From: Thunnus maccoyii
Lineage: Eukaryota; Chordata; Actinopteri; Scombriformes; Scombridae
DNA: 64,000 nucleotides
Assembly (NCBI RefSeq): GCF_910596095.1
Contig: NC_056540.1
Location: 14,997,001 to 15,061,000 of the forward strand
Direction of reading: 5' to 3'
A program made the translations under genes and the position numbers. The notes below the pieces were generated by a model. It had not been told where the DNA came from, ran no database searches, and worked only from the letters and a program-made list of their open reading frames with translations. The first letter of the stretch is position 1. Every line of letters starts with the position of its first letter. Below are positions 28,986 to 40,543 of the stretch, piece by piece.

Positions 28986-29874
28986 AAACACCACCCTATA
29001 TCTTGAACGCACGATTCAATAACCACCAACAGAGGAAGGCAATTAATGATTTGGCGGTATCTTCAGATGTAAATCACCAACACTTCTTGCTGAGACTCTT
29101 TCAGATGCTAGGCTGGTTAGCAGCAGCTGCTGAAATCACACACATTTTAATATTGTATTTTTTTTTTTTTTTAATTGCAAGTTCAATCTACATTTTAAAT
29201 GGAAAAAAAACTGAGCCTCAAATCTTGCTCCACAGAATTTGGTCTTATATTTAAATGTTTTATGTTTTGTTTTAAATATTTTATTCATATTTTACTGTCT
29301 TTTATACTCTGGTGTTGTTCTTTTATCAGTTCTATATGTTATATGTTCTTGCGCTTCTTTTGTGTTTTGGTGTGCTGAAGACAATGTTCCACTCCGATGA
29401 GCAATAAAGTGGTATTCAATTCTATTGTAATTTCATCATTGCACTGGGGCTGCCAAGTAATTAAGAAATAACCCCCTTTGGTGATTATCCAATGATTACA
29501 CTGGGATTCATTCACAGGCTGTCCTTTTCACCAGTGTTTTGTCTTTCTGCTGTAATTGTGGTCTAAATTGCGGTGCCCCTCCAACCTCCATCATCCAACC
29601 TCCATCACTACCTGTGTCAACCCCCTATCTATGGCTCCACAGGAGGAATTCCTAATGCCGTTTTTTTAAAAAGTACTTCTATAATAAAGGGATCTAATTG
29701 ATAGCCTTGACATCAGAGTCTCTATTCCTTCACTTGTGTCTTTTCTGATTGAGGTACCATTGTATGCACACACATTCACAAACATCACAGAAAATGTAAG
29801 ATTTCAGTTTTACAAAATGTTTCACCTCTCACGGCGTTCAAGAAAGTAAAGATGGATTCACTCAGCAGCATCAC

Positions 29875-29880
29875 TTTATT
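29875..29880 (-). terminator. Candidate polyadenylation signal of the 68-residue gene
   Basis: Reads AATAAA on the minus strand, about 285 bases past the stop at 30,165. A second AATAAA at 30,157-30,162 sits only two bases past the stop. Either could end the transcript; the distal one leaves a more usual 3' UTR. Confidence 0.4.
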
Positions 29881-30164
29881 CTCAATTCACATTCAGTTTG
29901 GTATGTATACGACACTCACAGTACAATGAAACAGCGTCATCACGGGTGTCCTTCTGCTTACATGTGAATGTCTCAGTGTGCATGAGTTTGTGTGTGAACA
30001 GTTTGCTTCATCAAATCATAAATTACTTGCTTGCATGTGTTATAACATAGTTTAATATTATTCTCACATTTGTTTCCCTGTGTACATATGTAAATTTTTA
30101 TGTGTTTTTATGATGATCATGTAGCTTGATATCAATTTTATTGTCCTATTGGTCCTTTTATTTA

Positions 30165-30749
30165 TCACTTTATTTCTTCGTTGGAGGGCGAGGTCGTGTC
30201 AGAGCCATCAAGACACTCCTGCAACACAGAGAGACATAAATTACAGCTCTTACTCAGCTTGGATTTATATATTCTTATGCTTTAATTATAATACAGTAAT
30301 ACTGATTACAGCACTACTTCAGAGGACATAGATACATTACAGCACCTCTTGTTTAAGAATACATCTGCTATATAGAAACTCCAAGAAAATGACACACACA
30401 CGTTCACAGCTCACCTTCACTCTGTCCAAATCTGGTCTGCCTGGGAGTGATTTTTGTGAGGAAAAGGCCTGTAAAGACATAGCAGCCCAATTATATTCCA
30501 TGAGAGAGAGAGAGGGTGAGGGATGAAACGCTAGGAGGTAGGAATGTCACACTCACCTTCTTTGTCTGTTGCATCTCCTCTGTGGATTTGGACCTGTTCT
30601 TCATCTGCTTCTGAGGAGAGGTGGTGGTGGGACACTAGAGAGAAACAGAGAAAGAAAAAAGAAGGGGAAGATTGTATTAGATAAGGCCAGAATGACTCAA
30701 ATATTTTGTTTATCAGGCTTTTACACACCTCATTCGTCTTCTGCTCCAT
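30165..30749 (-). CDS. Small four-exon gene, 68-residue hydrophilic protein
   Basis: I do not recognise this protein. Four exons join in one frame, all with phase-0 introns: 30,749-30,729 (MEQKTNE), 30,634-30,557, 30,468-30,415 and 30,218-30,165. Each border is AG or GT in good context (donors GTGTGT, GTGAGT, GTGAGC; acceptors TCTCTCTAG, TTTACAG, TTGCAG). The start has GCC before ATG. The product is polar and rich in lysine, serine and threonine, with two cysteines and no signal peptide or membrane segment. The middle reads KKAFSSQKSLPGRPDLDRVK and the end ECLDGSDTTSPSNEEIK, so it looks like a cytoplasmic or nuclear disordered protein. It lies between rgs14 and slc34a1 on the same strand; I know of no gene at this place in human. 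Four chance exons in frame with a stop and nearby AATAAA are unlikely, but no homology backs this. Confidence 0.6.
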
Positions 30750-30759
30750 GGCTCACTTG

Positions 30760-33700
30760 AGTTGACTCACTTGATTTTTTTTTTTCTCAAGAGAAATTCA
30801 GTGCTGATGGAGGTTCAGGATGGATGAAGTCCTTTGGGAAACTCTGGTGGTTTAACTAAAAAGACAAGAGAGAAAAAGAAGAAACATCACAACTACATGT
30901 ATGGAGCAATAATGGTTGAATACAGTACTTTTGACTACTTAACTTTGTCAAAGAGGAAATACTGACATAACACAGACCAGTTTCATTTGTATTTCTTGCT
31001 ACTCTGGGATGCCTGATGAAAACCAGCCAATGAGAGCTCACCGGCACACTGACAAAGCTGCAGTTATGGCATCTTTTCACTAGATGGCAGCTCAGACTTA
31101 GGGACCCAATGTTGTTACCACTTCCTTGATCTGAGTGCTCTGCTGGGTGGGTGATTTTCCTCAGGCAATATTCCCTTAGGTTTCACTCTAATTGTCACAC
31201 TGAGATGTACATGATGCTCCCATGATTGCCTCTCATTTTGATTTGTGAAACCAGAGAGCAGGGCTTGTTTGTTTGTTGTTCTTGTTTTCATCCTACTGGC
31301 AGAGATGATCACAGACACAGACACTGCTATAAAAATGGCTTTGCTTGAGGATGATGTTTCCTTTCCTGTGTGCTTCAAAAACTATCATGAGAAATATCCA
31401 ATTTGTGTAGCTGAATGTTCTAAAGTAAAGGCCTGTGCGAGTCCTAATAGGAGGGATGCTCCACAGTCTGCCAGCCATCAAAGTCCCCCTTCACTCATAA
31501 ATGTGTTTTTCTTCTTGTTGCTTCACTTGAATGTTTGAGCTTCACTGTGCAGAATGATGTATGAGCAGAGTTTGATACTAGACGGATGTTTTCACAGTCA
31601 CCTGCTGAAGGGGGAAAGTTTCTCTGTGCTCACCTTAAATCTGAGTTTAAGGTGTGTATCTATGAGCATGATTACGTGACATCACAACTAGTTTGGAGCC
31701 AATCATTGTCCAATATGCAACTTACACAAGTGTGATGTGGAAACTTGAAGCCCCCAGTGCACATACACCGAGAATAGTAGGAGACATCTTGAAAATGATT
31801 TGCACATTCATTGATTCTGGATCTCTCAATGAGGGAAAAGGAGTAGACGTAATTTCTCACAAGGTAATTGAATCTATTTGTAGGAAAAAAACATATCAGA
31901 CACACATTATTCAAAGCAGAATATTTTTTATATGTTGTAAAACATCTTTGGAGGTGTTCTTTAAGTTTAAGACTCATCAGAAAAGGATTGAATTTCTAGA
32001 CTTTAACATCTTTTGGAAACTCAAAAAAAAGACACACTTGGAGGCATGCAGGACAAAAACTGGTTCCTGCAGAACTGAAAGGCTACAATAAAAACCAACC
32101 AGCAGTCACAGCCAAATCCACAGCTGGTATCAGGAGCCCTGGTGGACAGGGACAAAACACCTCTGGGTCTGGGTCAATTTGCAGGAGACTGCTTTTTATA
32201 CTTCAATGATCTCAGCGCAGGCTGTCGATGTCTGCTTCTGTCTGACATCTGACCAGATAGATTAGATCAAAACACTTCACAGTGTGTGGGAGGTTTACAG
32301 GTTTCCTGTTCTGAAAAGCCTTTAAATGAGAGACACACAGAGATGAGACTCTGATGACAAGGTAGACCACATTATTGAACCGCATGATGACAAGATGTAA
32401 TTCAATAATGTTGCTCATCATAAAGCAAGTAATATGTGTTAAGTATTCTAAGCAAAAAATATTGAGCTGCAGGGTACATTCTTGACTTCTTGGAAACAGT
32501 TGTTGTAATAATAATGATAGTAATTCACAACTATGGATCCAGTTATGTGGCATTTCTTTTGCCAAATCCCATGGTCTTCTCCAGTGGAAATTTGTGAGTG
32601 AGCCACTCAATCTGCTGAGGAATCCTAATAATGAGTAAAACCAATAGTAATACCAGTACTTATGTACTTATGCATAATCAAATATAGTTATAGGTCAGAT
32701 AGGTCAAATATCAAACACAGTAATACTTTTTGTCAAAAAATTCATCAAACAGGATTTACTTGCTTGGTATTTCTCTCATCTCATGGCCTTCCTCAGTGGA
32801 GAGGCATAACTCCATCTGCTGAGAAAGGCCACAAGATGTAGCTAAAAGCTCTGGGCATCATCAAGTAAGTGGAACTTTTGTTGAGAATTTTTTAACAAAA
32901 AAAGCTTTATTTGATTTTGTCACCTCATAATTCCTGAGACTTGTAAAAAAAAAATATGAGTATTGCTTTTGGCAATAATTATGATTGTGTATTTTTTAGT
33001 ATTACACCTATTGTGATATGGCAAAGTGACATGAAAGCAAGTTAAAGCAAATCAACAGTGAGTTTGGGAATTTCTTCACACTTTATCATTGATGATGAAA
33101 TTATTTCCTCATAGAGTAATGTTGACAAGTTCCCTTGAGGTCTGGCCTGGCAAGACAAGAATGTACACACAGAGCCAAGATAAGATAAAATGTAAAAAGT
33201 CACTTGCTGATCTGACTGAATTGACAGTGTCAATCACGCTGATCTTCGTTCAGCCTGCTGCACCACAGGAAGCATTCAGCCCAGGGCTCATAAAGAATGA
33301 ATGGGGACCGATCGACATGAGCTCACTCACCCACTGTGACGACTGACATCAGCAGTCATGGCAGTGCTACATTTTGGTGCTGCGGAGAACTCCACAGGAA
33401 AGTCCCAGTTGGACTGGAAGATATGTGATATTCAAAAAGGCCAACCTGCAAGCCAGGATTCGCTAACACGACTGAATGATCTGTACCGGGGGAACGACCT
33501 AGTGGAGTTCATCCCAGCTTCTTTCATACATACGGCCTATTATGCACATACATGTTGGTTCAGTTGGCACACCCAGGGGTATACAAGACTGTTGTGCTCT
33601 ATGCACTTACTCTAAAATGTGCGTTATAGCCCTTTGAGGGACTGAGGAGGATAATTTCGGCATGGCAGGCATTCAGTGAGTCCTGAGTGCTCTCTCTGAC

Positions 33701-34969
33701 CAGCTCACTGAGGGAAATGACCCAAATGAGAATGATTTGCCTATTTGCTCTCACCCTGTCTCACCCCCTGCTTTCCTCTGTCACTGTCTGTCCATCTTTG
33801 GGTAGATGAGGAATCCCTCCATTGTTGGTGAGGCAAAGGGATGGAAGATTGCATAGGCTACACTGAGGTGGGTGGAAGTACATGTCCTTTGTAGCCGAGT
33901 CAAAAAAGCCTAGTGGTTTTCAGAAACACTTCTCAATCGATTAATCCACATGAGCAAACCAAAAGGCAGCCAAGGTGACACATCCAAAAACCACTACGCC
34001 TTTTGTGGTATGCATACAAAAACGTGTACACGCACAAATGCACAAAATGCTCATACATTATTACGTGGACATGGGCACACCACACAAAAGCAACGCAGAG
34101 ACCTTCCCTTTAAAAGCTACTCAAACTCTTTCTGCAAGGATGGGCAAATAGAATATTTTGCCTTGCAGTCTTTACAACCCTTTCCTCCTCCCATCATCAC
34201 TTTGACTGAAACACAGCTGGAGGAGAAGGAAGATAAATCTTAGGTAGAAAAGTTTAATAAAAGAGTACTTACCTTTCCAATCCACAATGAAATGCTGATG
34301 TGAACATCTGCATTACATTAGAAGCAAATCTGTTCTGCAGATTTGAATTCATGACACTGGCAGAAACCAAGATTGGCCCAGCTCAAATCTTTGAGTGTTG
34401 GGTCAACACTAATTAACTCCCCATCTGAGAAGTGGAACATGACATGAACTTCTTGAGCTCATTTTCTGTGTGTATGAAAGAGTTTCACCATAACAGAAAA
34501 AAGAACCGAACAGTCAAGTTGCATCTACATCATCACTCCCAGCTGTCTTCTTATATTTCACCACAGACAGGTCTGTCCATCTGCCAAATGACTACCTGCT
34601 ACTGACACAGTCACTTCTGATTGTGTCTCTAACTGGTAGTCATTAATGTGCAACTAATCATAATCATCCAGTCCAGGAGATGAAATTGAAGCCCTGGTCT
34701 GACGTTGCTGCCTTGCTTCATCTGTGCTGCTGAATATGCTAATCATAGCAGCTCATATGCTTAAGATATGTATAATTATATGGACCGTTATATTGACCAT
34801 AGCATGCGCACACATGCACATAGAGGTGGTGAGATCACAAAGGTGAGCATGAGGGCAGAAGATGCACCAGCAATCTGGGAAAGAGAACATGAAGACGGCT
34901 CACAGTGGCAAGGACATCATGTCCTGTAATTGATGGTGATGGGCAGTCTGTTCTGCCACGCTCAGGTGT

Positions 34970-35012
<43 letters not shown>

Positions 35013-36651
35013 CCCAACTCTCCCCAGTTGGATGAATGTAGTCAGTAGTCGACTGACACAGCTCCCCCCATCCTAAATCCACAGCTCGACCATGTGTATC
35101 TCACCTGATAACTGATTCAGTGGTGATGGATCCACTATCGTTTTCATTTTTACTAAATTAAGCACAGACTCCATCCCTCACCAGCAGAGCAGAATCTTTC
35201 AGTGCACATTAACGTGCATGCATTGATCTAATAAATGGGTTTTGTTTTACACCACTTATGCATTCCTCTCTCAAAGGCACAGTAAGTACCATTCAAAGCA
35301 TCAGCAGAGGATTGAGTACAGAAAATAAACACTCCCAGATATTGAAAACAGGTTTGTTATCCATCTCAGCACAAAATTAAACTAAAAACAAACAAAAAGC
35401 AGTAAATATGTGCTTTTCACTAACAAAACAGAGAGAGGAGAAAGCACCGGCACTCCATCTGACTATTAAAAATGTGAGATTTTCACAGTATGAGACATTT
35501 AATCAAGGACAGGAAAGCACTAAGTGACAGACAGGAGGAGAGAATGAATGATGGGGATGAGAGACAGAAAGAGCAGTCAGACGCATCTACAGACTGAACA
35601 AGTGCGGCGATCACCTCCAAAAAAAATTAGATAAGAAAGAAATGCCTGGGAGAAATTCAGACACTCACCTCCTTTTCTCCCTCTTCCTTCTCTTTTCTTC
35701 TCTCAGTACAGACGTGCAGTGGAGTAGATGGCACTCCTCATCTCACTGCTGCTATGGTGTCTGTGAGAGCACACCCCTCTCTGCCCGTTCATAGCTCCGC
35801 CGACGCACCACTCATGCATGGATGGACACACACACACACACACACATATATATAGGCCTACGTATATAACACCAGGTGTACCAATCGTAATTCTGTATGC
35901 TATTGTCACCAGCTTGGGATGTGACAAACAGGTATCACATACTGTTTACTTATACAGCTCTGTTCATTGTCACAGGCTAATTAAACACACCGTAGGGACA
36001 ATTACATCTACAGGGTAATGTTACAGGCAAAGTGGAGGAATGAGATGCTTCCCAAAACCTCATAGTGTCGTAGTCTGAAATATGCATGCTGCTGACATCA
36101 CCCATGTGGATGAATCCATCTATGACTCATCTAAATTGTTTTGTAACCCATACAATAGCCAAATACACCCAATAATCGTCCTCCGAGGAGCCTCAACTGG
36201 AACGCACCTTCTAGCAACAAGTCCGTAGACAGATGAAGCAAGTCATTGGCTACAAACCCACGATGAGGAGCCAATCAGGGCACCTCCATGATCCCCCGTC
36301 ACAGCGCAAACATGACATCATTGCATGACGGCGTTTTTAGAGGGAGTTTTCTCTACCAGGCTACGCCAAACACACAGGATAATGTAATCAAAAGCTAGAT
36401 ACAATTGACACACAAACAGATACAGAACAGACTTGTTTTACACTGCATGAGTCATACAGCTATTCCACTGGGGCAGCAGGGGTCTGGCTGCACTGCATTT
36501 AAAACCAAATCACGTAGCATTTGTCAAGCTTGAACCTGACCTCAGTGATTCATCCAAAAGAAAATCCTCACTGGTGGCTAAAAGATGAAATCTCGAGTCT
36601 TTTCCCGATAACAAATACAGACAGAAAGGATCATATTTCACTATTAAACAC
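30760..36651. other. Intergenic with microsatellites, no coding exon seen
   Basis: Open frames here (such as 31,693-32,091 plus and 32,212-32,610 minus) lack splice context and known motifs. Minus-strand donor-like sites, AAAG/GTAAGTAC near 34,272 and GGAG/GTGAGTG near 35,674, could end noncoding first exons of the gene at 30.2 kb, but nothing confirms this. CA repeats lie at 34,971-35,011 and 35,826-35,846. Confidence 0.45.
34971..35011. repeat. CA microsatellite
   Basis: About 20 uninterrupted AC units. Translations through it give only VCVCV-type frames. Confidence 0.95.
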
Positions 36652-36657
36652 TTTAAT
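36652..36657 (-). terminator. Possible variant polyadenylation signal of rgs14
   Basis: Reads ATTAAA on the minus strand, about 830 bases past the rgs14 stop. I found no canonical AATAAA between it and the stop, so this common variant is the best candidate. Confidence 0.3.
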
Positions 36658-37488
36658 TCTTTTTGATACACCCTGTTAGATATTTTTGAGTATCACAACT
36701 GATTTACTCCCTGTAATATCACATTACTAATTAATGATCAGGACCCTGAGATGTATGAGGTGACAGGAAAACAGGACTTGACCAGGGTTTTTCAAAGTGC
36801 CATCACAACAAACTAAATGCATTTTTAAAGTACCACAAACACACGTTTGAAAATCACAAGCAAGCAAACAAAATGAAAAATGGTCATTTAAAATATTAAA
36901 ACTTATCTTTGTAAAATATTCAATAATCTTAACTGAAATGAAAAAAAAAAAAACAAAACTGGACGAAATTTAACAACACACTTCAAATCCCCTTCTGGAC
37001 AGCCCTGTGCAGAACCATGTTCTAGCTTAGAGTGCAAAGAAAAGCATGACGGCAATGTGAGATTGTGAAAAGTAGAAGCAATGTGAACTGCAAACTGTAC
37101 AGCATTTAAACATCAGGGAAAACTAAAGCAAACACACTGGTTTTTCTGGCTTAACCGCTGAGCTAAAAATTATTTTTAAACATTTTTGGATACATTAAAC
37201 AATTCATAGCAAACATTTTACCCCATATGGATGTTTAGTGTTTTAAAATGACACTATAAATGCTTGCCATGATCTCTCTTCTTTACATTTTGCCTCAAGA
37301 GGTCAATTTCTAGTGGCAAAGATGGGAGCATACTGCTGATTCGGAGCTTATTTGTAAACAATTATAAAAAGTGCTTTTTTTTCACTAAAAATTAGTTTCT
37401 GTCCTTTGACATGATTGGCAACCCGTTGTTGCAAGATTGTAGTTTCTGTTCATGTCTTTGTCCATCCCATACACAATGAAAAAGTCTC

Positions 37489-40400
37489 TCAGAGTGTCGT
37501 TTCCCTCAAGTCTTTGGGTTGAGCTCCAGCTGAACTAGAAGTTGATGACGTCTTGTCTTCTGATTTCTCTTTGGAGTCTTCAGTGGAGGGTTTGGTTGTA
37601 CTGGACCTGTCTGGCTGTGCTTCTTGTCCCTGGTCTGGGGGCAGCTGCAGGAATTGAGGAATCTCCAGCTGTTCTTTGGTTAGAAGACCTCGCTGGTCAT
37701 CGACCCTGCTGCACTGAGCCCTCGACAGCATGTCCAGTAACCCTGACGCAGACAAAATATCATGCTTAGTCTGGCATTCATTCAAATAAACAGATTACCT
37801 TGTCCTATTCTTTAATCTACCTTAAAGTATTTCCTATGAGAAGACAGACGGCCATTAAAAGTACACATTAATGTGATGAAGTTGTCCCCGTGCTTTTACT
37901 TACCCATGACTCGAAATCAGGTTTAATCCAAGTTATAGTTAAAGCTAACATACACCAGCGTTACACTAGGGTTGAGCAATATAGATGGATATTATAATTT
38001 GGTATATTTGGATATAAAATTATATACTTACACTCACTGAGCATTTTATTATGAATACCTGTGCAATCTAATGCAATCCAATAAAACAGCTCTGCCATAA
38101 AATCTACTTTTAAAGCTTATATATTTTCAGTTTTTGTTGACATTGTCAGAAAACTGATAATTCTACTCTATGTTTATTATGCAGGTCATAGTGGGTGGTG
38201 GTGGTGTACTGGAGTGCATTATATTGAAAAGTGTTTCTAATATTTTGTCCACCCCATTAACATACATGAGGGGATTGGATTGCATTAGATTGCACAGGTG
38301 TTCCTAATAAAGTGCTCACTGAGTGTACATCCTCACTGTATAGATAAAATCAAGGTTTTTCACCAAATTGATGAAAAACAAAATCCTTTATCTTAGAGTC
38401 TATATTGCCAAACCCTCCTAGATACTGCTGAGGTGTCCTACCATCTAGGTCGCGGTTCTTACTGGGCTTGGGCTGATGCTTGGCTCTGTCCATCTGCGGC
38501 GACGATCGGGCCTCCAGACCAGTTGCACTCATTGCTCCTGCCTGGAACCAAGATGGATGATAAACATGAATTCCAGCTCATCAGTATACCAAAGACTGTT
38601 TGACAGGTTAGAAATTCCAGTCACAGTGTAGGATACAAATTCTACAAATCACAAGGATTCAATTTTTCATTTGGCAGAGAAACGTTAATGTTTATTAACA
38701 AGAATTTTGACTGTATCCAGAAGCCTTGGTCTTCAAATGATAACCTTGATTATATTATTTATTGTCTAAATAAGAATATAATCAAGGTTATCATTCTTAT
38801 TTTAACATTCGTTGGTTGAGAAATCCCTTTAGTCAAAACTGCTCTTTAAATGTTATTTATTATTCCCAATATGTCAGCCATCATTTAATGAAACACAAGG
38901 GGAGGAAAATGCATGTACTGTAGGGTTTTTTCTCAATATCATACAACTACAATCCAGTTTCCTGTTTGGCAATCTATGAGTGTTGCCTCACCTGTGCGGC
39001 TGCAGCATTACCACTGGCTCTGGAAGTGTTGCTTTGGTCTCTTCCTGCTGAAACCACACAAAGACACAATTCTGTTTCTACTATGGGGAAACAAAAATCC
39101 ACTCCCAGTAGAAGAGTAGTCAGATGATGCTACAAAACTTAACTTCCCTATTGTGTAAAAACACTGACAACAGCCAGATAAAATATTCTTGACAACAATT
39201 AAACTGGTCCTCTTGGGACATAGCCACTCTAAATCGAATCTACTCCTCTCTTGGTGACTGCAGCGAGTAGAACTGAGGCGGGGAGCACTGATCCAAAGTG
39301 AAGTCGGTCCTGTTCTCTCAGCAGTTGGGAAACGAGGTGAGTGAACTCAAAGTGACATAGCACTCAACAAACCAAATGGACTCCGACATCGAAGCCCCAC
39401 AGAAAAGATGAAGAGTGAGAGAGACACACGCACAAAGAAATCAGAGTAGGGGAAAGAGGAATAAGAAGACAGTGACACAGAAAAACCAGGGCAGTAAAGT
39501 GGACATTGAAAGACTTTTTCTTCCCTGCCAGCCAAGAGCAGAAACACTTTGTAGGACCCATTGAAGAAACTATTAAAAGGAATAAGAAGGCACAGCCAGG
39601 GTTCAGGCAGCATTTACAAGAGAATACACAAAGCATAATCGATGTATCGACCACATCATGGACAACTAACATAATGGAGGGATAGTATGTGCCTTTATCT
39701 GATTTGTGCTTTTGGGGAAGTAGTGTAGTTGTGTAACTGATGTAAACACAATAAACTCCCCCCACATTAGAGTTTTTAGAACATTTTAAAAAGGTCAAGT
39801 GTATTAACCTTTGGTTGTGTCAAGCCGTAACTTCTTATTGACCAGTCTGAACACAGTGTCGTTCATGTTCACGGACTCGTCGCTTCCGACCTAAAACGAC
39901 AGAGTTGAAAAAATAATGCAACAAATATCAACACAGAGCATAACACAGAGAAAACCCACATTAATGCATTAGCAAGTCAGTGTGATCACATTACTTATTC
40001 CGTTGACAAAATAGTGATACACATTCAATTTTCAGTAGTCACAGATTTGATATAAATATTAAAATTCATACTGACGCGTCAACTGTTGCCTAGCAACAGC
40101 TGCTAGCAAGAGACACGAGTGCTTGCAGGGCAGATGTACAGAATTTTGAAAACGTAGAGAGGGCTGCTGGTTTGAAAAGTGGCAATAAAGTTGTGTATGT
40201 GAATTTTATTACCTGAAATTTGAGAATATTAGAGATTGAGATGAGTTGAGATGGTGTTAGGTATGTCCAGATCAGAAACACCTCTCAACTACATCATCTT
40301 AGTATCATTTTGTATCCATCCATGATTTTACAGTTTGATAAAAAATTACAGATTTCGGAAATTAACACACACATGTAATTACAAGTATAAACACACTAAA

Positions 40401-40506
40401 AGACTACTGAGGAAAGTAATCCCTTTAAAATGGGGATAAAGTGATTATTAATTGACAACTTATCAGCCCAATTTCTTCAACACTGGCTACATATTAGAGT
40501 CTTTCA

Positions 40507-40543
<37 letters not shown>

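Noticed and set aside
32212-32610. 132-codon minus frame
   Set aside because: No recognisable motif, splice context or conserved-looking sequence; AT-rich intergenic DNA.
34835-35082. Minus frames with VCVCV runs
   Set aside because: CA microsatellite read as protein.
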